A DNA stretch of 64,000 bases, from contig CM062218.1 of assembly GCA_031216445.1 (NCBI GenBank), positions 17,731,001 through 17,795,000 on the forward strand. The letters run 5' to 3'. The stretch's first letter is position 1; each line of letters begins with the position of its first letter. Below the pieces are notes generated by a model, which saw only the letters and a list, made by a program, of their open reading frames with translations, had not been told where the DNA came from and did no database searches. Both the position numbers and the translations under genes were made by a program. Below are positions 1 through 9,940 of this stretch, one piece after another. Source of the stretch: Lateolabrax maculatus. Lineage: Eukaryota > Chordata > Actinopteri > Acropomatiformes > Lateolabracidae.

Positions 1-328
1 GTTATTGCAGTGTGGGCTTGGAGAGTACAATTTTTTAACGGAAAGTCTGCAATACAAACTGAAGTTGTGGGTTTTGGGAGAAGTGTGCATAGGACAGGAC
101 ACTAATTAGTTGCATCATGGGAAACAGGATCCAGTGTCTTTGAGGCTTAACCCATTACTGGGGACTAAAAGTCAGGATATCTCAGCATCTGCTGCTTCTG
201 TTTTGACTGTCCTTGTTTTAACCTCTTGTGAGTCCCAAAACTTAATGGGAGTGACATACTAAAAAGCTGGAATAGCCCTTTAGACGGGTTTGGACGGGCT
301 TTATCCTTATTTAAATGTTTATATCCAG

Positions 329-660
329 GACTGCAACTGATGTCTGATTATTTTCATTATCCATTAATCTGTCAATTATATTTTTTTATAATAAATTGAT
401 AGTTTAGTCTACAAAATGTCAAAAAAAAAAAAAAAAACATGCCCAGAGCAAGTTTCTAGAGCCCAAGATGACTAAAATGCTGAAATCTGATTTTTTTGTC
501 CGAAACCCAAAGATATTCCATTTTTAATTATATAAAATTGAGAAAAGCAACAAATTATTACATTTGAGAAGGTGGGAACAGCGATTGTGCATTTTTTGCT
601 TAATAAATGACTTTTACAGATTAATCAATTATCAGAATTGTTGTCAAATTGCAACTTGTT
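329..660 (+). mobile_element. Short interspersed element, family C, near full length
   Basis: The segment begins GGACTGCAACTGAT and runs through ATTTTCATTATCCATTAATCTGTC, CAAAATGTC, AAGATATTCC and GATTAATCAATTATCAGAATTG to GTCAAATTGCAAC. The same order of blocks, more diverged, recurs at about 20297-20556 and partly at 37775-37935. This is a common teleost non-autonomous element with AT-rich, partly self-complementary ends; I cannot assign a superfamily. Confidence 0.6.
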
Positions 661-1163
661 TTTGCACTTGATTTAATTCATTTCAAGCTGCATTTAACAA
701 GTTTGTATTTTCAAATGAATAACAAACAACAATGTGATGAAGGTCTGAAGGCTGATACCTTGTGAGTACAAGTGACTGACAGTGTGTGGGATTCTTTTTT
801 GCATCAGAAATGAATAGTGAAGAAATGTTGCAAATTGAGAAGAAGAGAACAGGTTATAGCCAGAAGAATTACTATAATGGAGTATAATTCTAACTGACTC
901 AAGGGTACTTTCTAAACACAATACAGCAGCACGGATAAATTACTAAATTGGCTTACACTTCATAGACACTACACTGACTTTACCCACACTGAATGTTTTC
1001 TACCACCTGCACAACACTATGAGGCTGTCATACAGGCTAGATTACACTGTGACATTGATTGTCTTAAAATTGGAAGGTAAGTATCTGAAGGCCAGACTGA
1101 ACTGGTGATTTCCTTTAATTCAGTCAAACCCCTAAAAATGTCACCTCATGTCAACTTGTGTGA

Positions 1164-1165
<2 letters not shown>

Positions 1166-1198
<33 letters not shown>
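1166..1198. repeat. (GT)n repeat
   Basis: Uninterrupted GT alternation. Confidence 0.95.
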
Positions 1199-1204
<6 letters not shown>

Positions 1205-1476
1205 CCCTCACATCTGCAGGTAAAGACATGTGCAGCTCTGTTGACTTTCACCTCACCACTTTGTCACTGCACGTATCCTCTCACACTAAAAATAGGGAGG
1301 GAGCTTCTAAACAAGCCACATCCCTATTGTTACAGTGAACTGGCGCCCAAGGGCGAATAAATATATTCTGTGTATTTAGGTTTATAAATAGTTCTGTGAG
1401 CTCTGTTTGCCATGATGCATGAGAGACATCTCCCTGATCAGGAGATTAAACACTTGCAACACACACAGAGGTAGAG

Positions 1477-1506
1477 CACACACACACACACGCACACACA
1501 CACACA
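1477..1506. repeat. (CA)n repeat with one G interruption
   Basis: CA alternation broken by a single CG. Confidence 0.9.
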
Positions 1507-1622
1507 GGAATAATTAATCAATATTGTTTCCATTAGCAAACTGGAGAAGGAAGACACTGCACCATAATTAGGGAGCACTGCAGAGCTGCTAGCTCATCTC
1601 CTCGAGCAGCAAATCAAGATGA

Positions 1623-1645
1623 ACACACACACACACACACACACA
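1623..1645. repeat. (AC)n repeat
   Basis: Uninterrupted AC alternation. Confidence 0.9.
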
Positions 1646-2328
1646 TTTCCCCTTTCTCTGCCGTGGGTACAGTTTTTGCATGACCTCTCTCGGTAACAGA
1701 TGCTCAGTGACCACGGACGACTCGGGAATAACGTTCAGTTATATCATCAAAGACCAAAAAAAGCACCACGGGTTGGGGGCTGTGCAGGAGAATCCAGTGA
1801 CAGTTTACGTAAGGTCTCCTGCCACAGCGCTGTCACACTGCTGACGTCAAAAGACACAGTCAGCGAGGTGAACAAAGCAGACTCTAAGGATTAAATGCCT
1901 GGAATATGACACAAAAGCGAGCATTTGAACACACGTTAGGAAACAGTGAGTCTTATCTGGGTGGAAAACAGAAAATCTATTCAGAGTTTAAACGATTATA
2001 GCCTGGAGTGCATTTGGAGATGCAGCCATTTCCATCGGAACTGCCGCTGCTGCAGTGCACTGAGGATGTGAAAAACAGATTTGACAGGATTACATAATCC
2101 AGTCAGTTGCTGGTAGGTAGGCAACCTGCCGTCTCTGTTTTATTCATCTTTATTTCTATCCATCACCACGCACCACACATGTTGAATACCTGTCCTATTC
2201 CTCCTTTAGAATAAACTGAAAGGAGTACAGATATTGTGAGACGGCATTAGAGCCTGTGTGGGGACTTTTCCATTGCATGGCAGCAGGTCTTTGTTGTCAA
2301 AGGATGCTGATTTATGGAGGCGATAAAT

Positions 2329-2345
2329 AGAGAGAGAGAGAGAGA
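2329..2345. repeat. (GA)n repeat
   Basis: Short GA alternation. Confidence 0.85.
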
Positions 2346-2887
2346 CCGGGACTGCAGAGATGAGCCGGCATCAAGGAGATACTGAGGGTTGCACTGCGTG
2401 AAATGGCTGCCGTAAAGTGACATAAAGATTTATAATATTCACAATCATGGCTTTGCTCATGGCAGAGAGGAGGGGGATGAGGAGACTAGAAGGCCTGTGA
2501 TATTACAGCACACCACCTATAGCTCACACTGAGCATAAGTAATGCTATAAATAGGTTACGTGTATAGCAAAGATGTCAATTTTACTGAATCATTTTGTCT
2601 TGTAGTTATATTTTTCTTTAAAAACCCCCATTGGGATTTATTTCCCTTTAGGATATACTTGTTTCATGAATTTTCCTCTAAACGTGTCTTCAGAGATCAG
2701 TTCACTGGTGTCCAAAAATGACACTTAATTCAATAAAATCACAGTTGCAAGTTGAATTTCATTGGGAATAGATGGAATGACCAAAAACACATTTTCATGT
2801 TTTTCCTCTCGCATTAAACGAACTCTGTTTTAAACATCCATATTACACTAAAAACCTCGCCATGGCGGACATACAGCGTGTTGTGCG

Positions 2888-2909
2888 CGCGTAAAAGCAG
2901 TTTTACGCG
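2888..2909. repeat. Perfect 9-base inverted repeat in ube2ql1 intron 1
   Basis: CGCGTAAAA and its exact reverse complement TTTTACGCG are separated by GCAG. It lies about 105 bases downstream of the exon 1 donor on the minus strand. Confidence 0.7.
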
Positions 2910-3015
2910 TGGCGCACGAATGCCTAGTGCCGAGGTACTAGAGACGATTAACTCTCCTACTGTAATCACCCATGCAAGGACCCTCACCCACCAGCCCCCC
3001 TTCCCCCCCCCTCAC

Positions 3016-3720
3016 CTGTCCTTTCACGAGGCTGGCCGCGAACTGCCTCATGACCGCCTCCACCGTGTAGGCGCTGGACCAGCCGCGGGGGGTCAACAGC
3101 TCCATGCATATGGCCCCGCCGTCCAGCACGTAGCCGTTCTCCAGCCGGGGCGTCAGGACGCGCATGAAGGGCGGCGAGAAGGGGAAGTTGTCGGGGAAGG
3201 TGACGTTGAGCAGTATGAACTCGGTGCTGGTCTCCTTCATGTCCTGCCACAGCGCCGAGTCCTTGTCCACCTGGTGCAGCTTGACGTTCCAGTCGTACAG
3301 GTTGTCCTCCACCAGCTCCACCGTGATGAAGTTGTCCCCTAACCTGCGGATCTCCTGCAGCTCCTTCATCAGCCGCCGCGTCCGGACCTGGGTGCAGTGC
3401 TGCCGGTGCGGCGCCGGCGGTGGTATCGAGGAGGCGCTGGTCGCTTTGCTCCCGCTTCCCCCCGTCTGCTGCCTCTCCTTCGCGTCCTTGCCCTGCTTAT
3501 CCTTACCGGGCGGCTTGTCCTTGCCGTGCTGGTCCAGCTTCCTCGCCTTAATCTCCGGGGTGCTCAGGATGTTGGTCTCGTTGGCGGTCTGACAGTGTTT
3601 GTTGGCGTTGTTCTTCTGGTTCCCCTTGGAGCCCTTCAACGAGCCCTGGTGGTGCTTTGGGTCCTCGGTGTCTCGGTCGTGCAGGCGGATCAGACCGATC
3701 TTCCGCAGTAGGGTGGCCAT
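3016..3720 (-). CDS. ube2ql1: Ubiquitin-conjugating enzyme E2 Q-like 1, first coding exon (partial gene)
   Basis: The product is an E2 enzyme that accepts ubiquitin from E1 on a catalytic cysteine and passes it on with an E3. The mammalian protein has been linked to lysosome clearance and to tumour suppression (established knowledge). The exon encodes 235 residues and ends in phase 0 at a clean donor, GTGAGG, at 3015-3010. Residues 1-117 are a basic, low-complexity extension rich in K, Q, G and P. The UBC fold starts near residue 118 (MKELQEI) and includes FPDNFPFSPPF at about 175-185; the catalytic Cys205 lies in GGAICMELLTPRGW. The C-terminal part of the family (about 43 residues in human) is missing and must be in an exon left of the window; I see no matching exon in 1-2880. 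The start at 3720 has A at -3 and G at +4. An in-frame ATG at 3819 would add only a glycine-rich tract translated from a G-run, so I treat that as 5' UTR. The gene is divergent to med10. Identity is very likely; the start is less certain. Confidence 0.95.
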
Positions 3721-3764
3721 AATTTTGTTTATAGATCTATATTTCTCCACCGATCTCTCTCTCT

Positions 3765-3803
3765 CCCCCCACCCCCCCCCCCTCACCCCCTCACCCCCCC
3801 ACA
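3765..3803 (-). promoter_or_regulatory. Oligo-G tract in the presumed ube2ql1 5' UTR
   Basis: The plus strand carries several C runs of 4 to 12 separated by A or TCA. The transcript would carry four or more G runs starting about 45 bases before the start codon, which fits a G-quadruplex-forming sequence. Whether this segment is in the mRNA is inferred. Confidence 0.45.
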
Positions 3804-3901
3804 CAGGGGCAAGGCTCACCCTTTCGAGCCGGCTCCCCGCTCACGGAGAAGACCTTCGGCGGTGAGGATTGTTAACCTTCTCGCACCGCAATCCCGGCCC
3901 C

Positions 3902-3928
3902 CCACCACCACCACCACCACCACCACCT
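3902..3928. repeat. (CCA)n trinucleotide repeat
   Basis: About nine tandem CCA/CAC units within the ube2ql1 5' region. Confidence 0.9.
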
Positions 3929-4698
3929 CCGTTCACCGCAGCCTCGGGATCAACGCAACCGGGGAGCCTGTGCCGCTCGCTGCTCAGTGCATCATCTCGT
4001 CACGGCTCGACTGGAGGGGAGAAAAGAAAAAAAAAAAAAACAGCAGATAAATGCGAGTCCGGGTGAATATTCACACCGGGCATCAAACAGTCTTGTGCAA
4101 AACACATCGACGGTATTCGGCCGTGCGGACCGACATCACGACTGTGACTGCAGTTGCTCAACGACAGGGCGATGCGTTACGCAGAAGCGCTGTGATCCTG
4201 TAATGCCTTTCAACAGAAGGGACCGTGTTATCAGAGCGAAAGACACAGACCACAGCAGCGCACTGCAATGGGAGGAAAAACACCTTTTTAACAAATGATT
4301 CCAAGACACACACTTAAGACTCCTATGGGAAACGTGCAGGAATAACATGGAAACCTATGGGAGATAGAAATACATAAATAGAAATATTACTACTGTTATT
4401 ACTGGGGAATATATTATAAAGGATTGAAACAGCGTTCAGCCCGATGAAGTGGCTGCACACCTCCTGGTCACAGAACAAGCCGTCGTACGTTTTCCTTAAT
4501 GTGTCCTCCACCGCCCACACGGAGCCAACGGTAGACCAGCGCACCCGGCGGCAGCCCGTGCTTACCGTGGACGGCTGAAATCCCGAGTGCGTCCGTCTCC
4601 AGGTCCCGCTCCGCGGACCGGACAGCCAGCCCGCTGCGTGTCAACAGGGAGAAATGGCTCCGACGTCCAGTGGACCTGCCGTCGGTGGGAGCCGCAGT

Positions 4699-4744
4699 GA
4701 GGAGGAGGAGGAGGAGGAGGAGAGAGGAGGAGGAGAGAGGAGAG
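4699..4744. repeat. (GAG)n purine repeat
   Basis: GAGGAG units with an internal GAGAG interruption give a 46-base pure-purine run on the plus strand, upstream of ube2ql1. Confidence 0.9.
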
Positions 4745-4754
4745 CCTCTGGATG

Positions 4755-4755
4755 G

Positions 4756-4783
<28 letters not shown>
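4755..4783. repeat. (GT)n dinucleotide repeat
   Basis: Uninterrupted alternation of G and T, upstream of ube2ql1 and next to the GAG repeat. Confidence 0.95.
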
Positions 4784-4786
<3 letters not shown>

Positions 4787-4840
4787 CCGCGGCAGCTCCA
4801 GCTTTAATGCAGCCGAGGAGAAACCAGCCCCCGGTAATAA

Positions 4841-4874
4841 TCCTCCTCCTCCTCCTCCTCATCCTCCTCCTCCG
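4841..4874. repeat. (TCC)n pyrimidine repeat
   Basis: CTC/TCC units interrupted once by CA. It mirrors the purine repeat about 100 bases to the left. Confidence 0.9.
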
Positions 4875-5040
4875 CCAGCCCGACCTCACCGGCGAGGCGC
4901 TGCGACGCCCTTTCAAAGTAAAAGCCCCGGAGTCGCGTTACGCTCTTTATGGCCTGCGGTGTAGGGTTACGTATAAGGCGAGCCAAACACCCAAAATGGG
5001 TGCGTTTATGAAGAAATATGCTATATATAAGGTCGGCGCG

Positions 5041-6479
5041 CACCAGTTGGCGATTACAACAAGGACCATACCAAATCAGCTACTTTAAATGGTTGCCTTT
5101 CCCAATAAAACACCCTGGCCTTATACATCTTCAGTGCTACACCAACTTAATAACTATTGGGTGTAGGCCTATAATGAAGATGGACAACAAGCAACACAGT
5201 AAAAATCTAATAATAATAATAATAATAATAAATGGAAATATGAAACAATATGTCTTACAATATTTAGAACAGTTCCACAGCAGGTGAACATTAGTTTACT
5301 GAGACAAAAATAGCATAAGCCTATTTCTTAATCTAGTGACTTTATCTCAAAAACATTTATTCAAGGCCATAAATAGTGGTAAAACACTATTCCACACATA
5401 AAGTGTTGTTGAGGTTTCTAAATATTTAGATTTGTGGACTACATCATCCTTGCCCTGTGCAAGGTGCCATATACAGTATGTTAATATAACATTACTTTTA
5501 TTTTGAAGTTTCGTGCTTTCTTTCCCTTAGCTTGCTGTTCCTGTGCTTACCTGAAAGAACGTTACTGACAAGTCACTTTCAGTTTTTCCATTTACACCAG
5601 TGAAGTCAGCACATGTGCATACTTCCACGGAGAAAAGGTTAGCCTACACTGTGAGTTCAGCATTATTCTAGAGGTTAATTGGAAAATATAATCTATGTTG
5701 ACCCTTTTCCCTTGATTTCTGAATGTGTTGGAGGATTTAATTAGCAACCCTCAACCCTAATGGCCTTTAGTAGTAGCCCACAGCCATAAAGACATGTATT
5801 ATTCACATTATAGTAGATTTCATAGGTGCAAACTGTATTTCACACAGAATATACTAGATTAAACTGAATATAACTCATCCCTCACTGACCTGCTGTTTGA
5901 TTTCATCTGCAGGCCATATACAGAAAGTGAACACTGTCATCATATGGAGAAAATTAAACACACTGTATTTTCATATAACTCTTCAAGTAGCAGAATGATA
6001 TAACAGCAACAACTACATAGTATGGCAACAATTACAAATAATACTTTAAGTCAAGCATTCATTTATTTGGTTATTTGTCAATAATAACCCAAATGTCAGA
6101 AAAAAGTAGGTCAGTGTCTAAGCCTTTGTCAATGCTTGGTTTAAACTGTCCTTGTTGTGGTTTATGCTTTTGAGTGTAGAGATGAATTGCACTATGACAT
6201 TTCTAGGTGGTATTCAGCATATTCCTGAATTGTCTTTGAAATGATCCCTAACATATTTTTAAATCAGCAGTAAGTAAATACTGTGATGTCTTTGCAACAC
6301 ACATAGACTACATAGTAATACAATATAGCTGGAGACATGCTGGCCTTGAAACAACAGTGTTTAATGCCCTTATTTTAAATATATATTCTCAACATGATTC
6401 AGATAAACAGGCCGTTTATATTTGGTACAGTATTTGTACAACTCTGGTTTAGATGCAGTCTAGTCACCGTTACTCCATT
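5041..6479. other. Intergenic DNA between ube2ql1 and med10
   Basis: AT-rich, with an (AAT)n run at 5208-5231 and no other clear repeats or exons. Any shared regulatory sequence of the divergent pair would be here; no motif stands out. Confidence 0.55.
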
Positions 6480-6753
6480 CATTTTATGGTCTTGACAAAG
6501 AAGCTTCTCCCTAACCGGCAGCACGACACTTTGATGCCTTACGCGTCAGTTAACGGCAATCTGTCATTGGTTGTTACCATGGTAGCAGAAGAGTACCCAC
6601 AGCGATTGGCTAGTTTGTTGCCGTAAAGCACTTCAGCCTTGTGACTGTCGCAGACTCGGTGGCTAACAGTAAACAGCGGTTATTTGACAAAAGTATTCTT
6701 CGTAACGGAGGCATTTCTATTTAATTTGCGTGGTTTGATAACACTTAATCAAC
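6480..6753 (+). promoter_or_regulatory. med10 proximal promoter and 5' UTR
   Basis: The 270 bases before the med10 start are less AT-rich than the flanking intergenic DNA and contain several CpGs. Two ATTGG (inverted CCAAT) boxes lie at about 6566-6570 and 6604-6608. A near-palindrome, GTTACCATGGTAGC, at 6573-6586 resembles an RFX X-box. I see no TATA box at a useful distance. The transcription start is not determined but probably falls between about 6620 and 6700. Confidence 0.5.
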
Positions 6754-8294
6754 ATGGCGGAAAAATTTGATAATCTGGAGGAGCATCTGGAGAAATTTAT
6801 CGAGAATATTCGACAGTTGGGAATCATCGTCAGCGACTTCCAGCCGAGCAGCCAGGCAGGACTCAACCAGAAACTGTGAGTCATGTTTTATCGAGATCGT
6901 CACAGCGGCACGAATCTGAAAATAGGCATTATGTTTACCTGTTCTGTTGGTTTGTCTTCTCAGGAATTTCATGATCTCTGGACTGCAAGACATCGAGAAG
7001 TGCCGTCAACAGCTTCATGAGATCAACGTACCGCTGGAGGTCTTTGAGTGAGTCCAGTAGCCGTGGTACTGTTGTGCCTGTCCGGCTGTATATCCCATAT
7101 AACAGTCTTTTCTTTACACATCTGCCGCTCTCTGTCATTGCTGTATTGCTGTGAATACACGTATTGGTTGTGCATAGAGAATACATCGCTTTGCGTTAAA
7201 GCCACGCCAAACCCCATTCGAAAATCCGACGATTTTATAGTATCCTTCCTTGTCAGCAAATCTGATAATGTTAAATACCTTTATATTACTTTTAAGGGAG
7301 TTGTTGACGGCCATTTTAAAATTCGGCATGTTCAGCTTAAAGAATTGGTTCACACTTTTTCTTGCCACTCTTCACAGTGTACTGTATTTTTTTTGTATTG
7401 CTAAAATATGAGGAAATAAAACCAAACAAAACCTTTGCTAAAATAACTAGATCATATATGTTTTTTTAAAAAAAAAAGAATATTATTATTAATATATTAT
7501 CTAATATATTATGGTAGGTGCCTTTGCAGAGAAGCAAGGCCAACTTAACTAGTTTAGCTCATGTAATTTATAATTATTTATTTCTGCTTCATGGCTTCAT
7601 CACAGTTCCCTCGACTGATATCATGGCTTGTGTTTGTAGATATATCGACCAAGGACGAAACCCTCAGCTGTACACCAAGGAATGTCTGGAGAGAGCCTTG
7701 GCGAGGAACGAGCAGGTCAAAGGGAAGATTGACACCATGACGGTGAGATGAGATAATGTCAGGGTCACTGAGATTGCCCACCAATGACACTGCAAGGATA
7801 AACAGAGCCAACTAACAGCACACTATTTTACTGATTAAATGCTGCCAAGCATATTTAGAAATTCCTAAAAAGATAAGTGTCCCTTCCAAGGATCGTCTAC
7901 ACCATTCAAGAGCCATGTACTCGAGAGAGCCCTCTCTGTTAAAGTATTCTGGTTTATTGATGTGAATGAGTTGTCCTTTGACACAAAGCTTCAATCCTTT
8001 TGTGGTTCAGTAGTAGCTCTGCTCCGAAAAAATGAGTTAATTTAATATTCAATCAAGTCTAACATTTCTTTGTTATTTGCTTATGCAGAAGGCCAGGTCT
8101 TAAGTTACTATGTCCACGGCATATGTTTAGTTGTCTTATACATAAAATTAAAAGAAGTTATAAACCAACCTCTACTGTTGCATTTTCCTTGATTACAGAA
8201 ATTCAAGAGCCTTCTAATCTCCGAGCTCAGCAAAGTCTTTCCAGAGGAGATGTCGAAGTATAAGGCCATACATGGAGAAGATGCCCCCTCCTAG
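6754..8294 (+). CDS. med10: Mediator complex subunit 10 (four coding exons)
   Basis: MED10 (Nut2 in yeast) is a small nuclear subunit of the Mediator middle module, which bridges transcription factors and RNA polymerase II. Coding exons are 6754-6875, 6964-7047, 7640-7742 and 8199-8294. Introns of 88, 592 and 456 bases all use GT donors (GTGAGT, GTGAGT, GTGAGA) and AG acceptors, with phases 2, 2 and 0. The spliced product is 134 residues, against 135 in human, starting MAEKFDNLEEHLEKF and ending GEDAPS before TAG. Residues 1-69 hold the charged helix and the QLGIIVSDFQPSSQAGLNQK stretch typical of the family; 69-104 hold EYIDQGRNPQLYTKECLERA. No breaks or missing parts are visible. The start ATG has A at -3 and G at +4 and matches the family N terminus. 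It lies divergent to ube2ql1, about 3 kb apart. In zebrafish this gene has been tied to Wnt and Nodal dependent heart and axis development (recalled knowledge). Confidence 0.98.
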
Positions 8295-8839
8295 TGACTG
8301 CTGCACCATGACCCCTGACCTTCAACCTGTGACCCTTGAAATGAAAGCCTCAGTGAAGTTTGAGCAAGCAGGATCCTCTGTGGTTGCCAGCAGAATACGA
8401 TGACAAAAAAACATTATTATTTTTCATAAATATTGTGATGCTGTTGCTGACTAGCACCCCGAGGGAGAAGGTTTTATTTCTGCTCAACACCCTGACTCAG
8501 CCAATCTCTCTTTTCTCTACATTAAAACTTAATTCAAAGGAATACAAATCAACAGCGAGGGAGAAGTAGAGCGGATAAACAAATAGTTTTATGTTGCCAG
8601 GAGATGCATTTGTTTTTAATGTTCCCGCTGATGCATGGGCACTGAGTTAGCAGCAGAAAGAATTTCTACAACTCCAAACTGTACATAAGAAAATGTTCAG
8701 GAGCTGCAAGGCACCTGTGTGATTCTGCATTCTGCATCTGCAAGGAATTTACTCCATCAGTTGTACATACAGTATATTTATACTATTACACTATACCTTT
8801 TGTAATGCTTCCTAATCATTGTGCAACATACATTTGTAC

Positions 8840-8855
8840 CACACACACACACACA
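8840..8855. repeat. (AC)n repeat in med10 3' UTR
   Basis: Short AC alternation. Confidence 0.85.
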
Positions 8856-9003
8856 GTTCATGACATTTTGTATCAAGCTCAGGTTTCTAATGGCCACGAT
8901 TATCGAATGCAAATGTTGATGGTAATTCTGTGCCTGATCACTTGACATGGTCAGAAATGAGTCCACTCTTTATTTGTAACTTGTTTGTATTATAATTTTT
9001 GTT

Positions 9004-9009
9004 ATTAAA
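9004..9009 (+). terminator. Probable med10 polyadenylation signal
   Basis: The sequence is ATTAAA, the commonest variant of AATAAA, with a GT-rich downstream element about 25 bases later. It is the best-placed signal after the med10 stop codon. Confidence 0.55.
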
Positions 9010-9026
9010 TGATCCTTGTCGGACTA

Positions 9027-9940
9027 ATGCTGTGGTTTGTGTTTTGGCAACGTATTCAATCATATAGGTCACTTGTGGGGTTTTTGATTTTACGGAATGA
9101 ATCGTAACATAATCATTTTATAAAATAATACATTACTAGGAGAATTTTATATAGTATTTGCTTTGTATATTTGCATATGATGACCTTGTAATTTTTAAAA
9201 ATATTTTTCAAGCATTCATGGAGCACTGTGAAATGTTAATTTGAAAAATAGATCTACAGTAGGTTGCCCAATGGGATTTTTGAAGGTTGATATTTTAGAA
9301 CTGAAACATGGGTAAATGTGTCAGTGGGCCACCTGCAGACATGACTCGCGTGGACATGATGATGCATCAGCGACGTGTTCAGGGTCACCCAGCTCAACTG
9401 TGGCCTCCAGAACATCTTACATTGTAACTATACACTCCCTGTCAAAGTGTGTGTCTGCCTATCTATAAGGTAGGAACAGACAGGGCCACATCATCAGACA
9501 GGTTATGGCCCAACACACCTCCTCCTGCTGGGGCTTAACCAGGGCGACACGCCCCTCTGACCCTGGAGGCTGGTCCTGTGGGACAGAAGGAGGGAAATGA
9601 GCCCTGTTATTGGTTTGTGATGTATGCAGCGAAGTAATACAGACAGCCCTCTTCCCTCGCCGCTACCCTTCCCCGAGGACCTTCGACCACGCGTCTCGTT
9701 TAGTCAGCCGTAGTTTAGTGAGGGCTCAGCTCCCACCTTTTAATGGGGTAGGATGAGAGTCATGGATGCCACATTTAAATGCAAAAGAATTCTGTTCATT
9801 TGTTTTTTGCGTTTCATAATTTAGTAAATATATTGTGGATAGGTAGATGGTTCTGCCATTACAATACACCTGGTAGCTCCTTACAGCCTGAACACTTTTC
9901 TGTGGAATATTAAAGTCTTACCCTTTTCATTCCTGGTTTT
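9027..9940. other. Intergenic DNA downstream of med10
   Basis: No gene seen. The part at about 9310-9700 is GC-richer and lacks recognisable repeats, so it may hold conserved non-coding sequence; the rest is AT-rich. Confidence 0.45.

Larger units (their letters stand above)
661..2869. other. Stretch without a gene; ube2ql1 intron 1 continues to the left
   Basis: I find no exon here on either strand. In particular, nothing encodes the missing C terminus of ube2ql1. CA/GT repeats lie at 1166-1198, 1477-1506 and 1623-1645, and a GA repeat at 2329-2345. A repeat-poor patch at about 2225-2330 looks like possible regulatory sequence (CTTTGTT, TTTATGG, GCGATAAA). Confidence 0.6.
2870..5040 (-). 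promoter_or_regulatory. CpG-island-like block over ube2ql1 exon 1 and its promoter
   Basis: CpG density and GC content rise sharply at about 2870 and fall off near 5040, while both flanks are AT-rich. The block covers the first coding exon, the 5' UTR and about 1 kb upstream. This is the usual signature of a broadly used or developmentally regulated vertebrate promoter. The exact transcription start on the minus strand is not visible; a TATATA element lies at about 5024-5032 but may be unrelated. Simple repeats interrupt it at 3765-3800, 3902-3928, 4699-4783 and 4841-4874. Confidence 0.6.
8295..9026 (+). other. med10 3' untranslated region
   Basis: The stop codon at 8292-8294 is followed by about 730 bases without another plausible exon. 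An ATTAAA at 9004-9009 precedes a GT-rich stretch at about 9030-9045 (TGTGGTTTGTGTTTTGG), the usual layout of a vertebrate cleavage site, so the transcript probably ends near 9020-9028. An earlier ATTAAA near 8520 could give a shorter form. A short CA repeat lies at 8840-8855. The exact 3' end is inferred. Confidence 0.6.

Noticed and set aside
1..2880. Search for the second ube2ql1 exon on the minus strand
   Set aside because: No frame here encodes the expected C-terminal part (GRICRKAGK to TPPVSDG in human); the exon must lie left of the window.
3164..3711. Several plus-strand open frames of 88-154 codons over 2878-3865
   Set aside because: They are antisense or frame-shifted shadows of the GC-rich ube2ql1 exon and carry no domain of their own.
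3721..3819. In-frame upstream ATG extending Ube2ql1 by 33 residues
   Set aside because: The added peptide is mainly glycine, arginine and glutamate translated from the G-rich tract and GAGA DNA; the next ATG at 3720 has good context and begins plausible protein.
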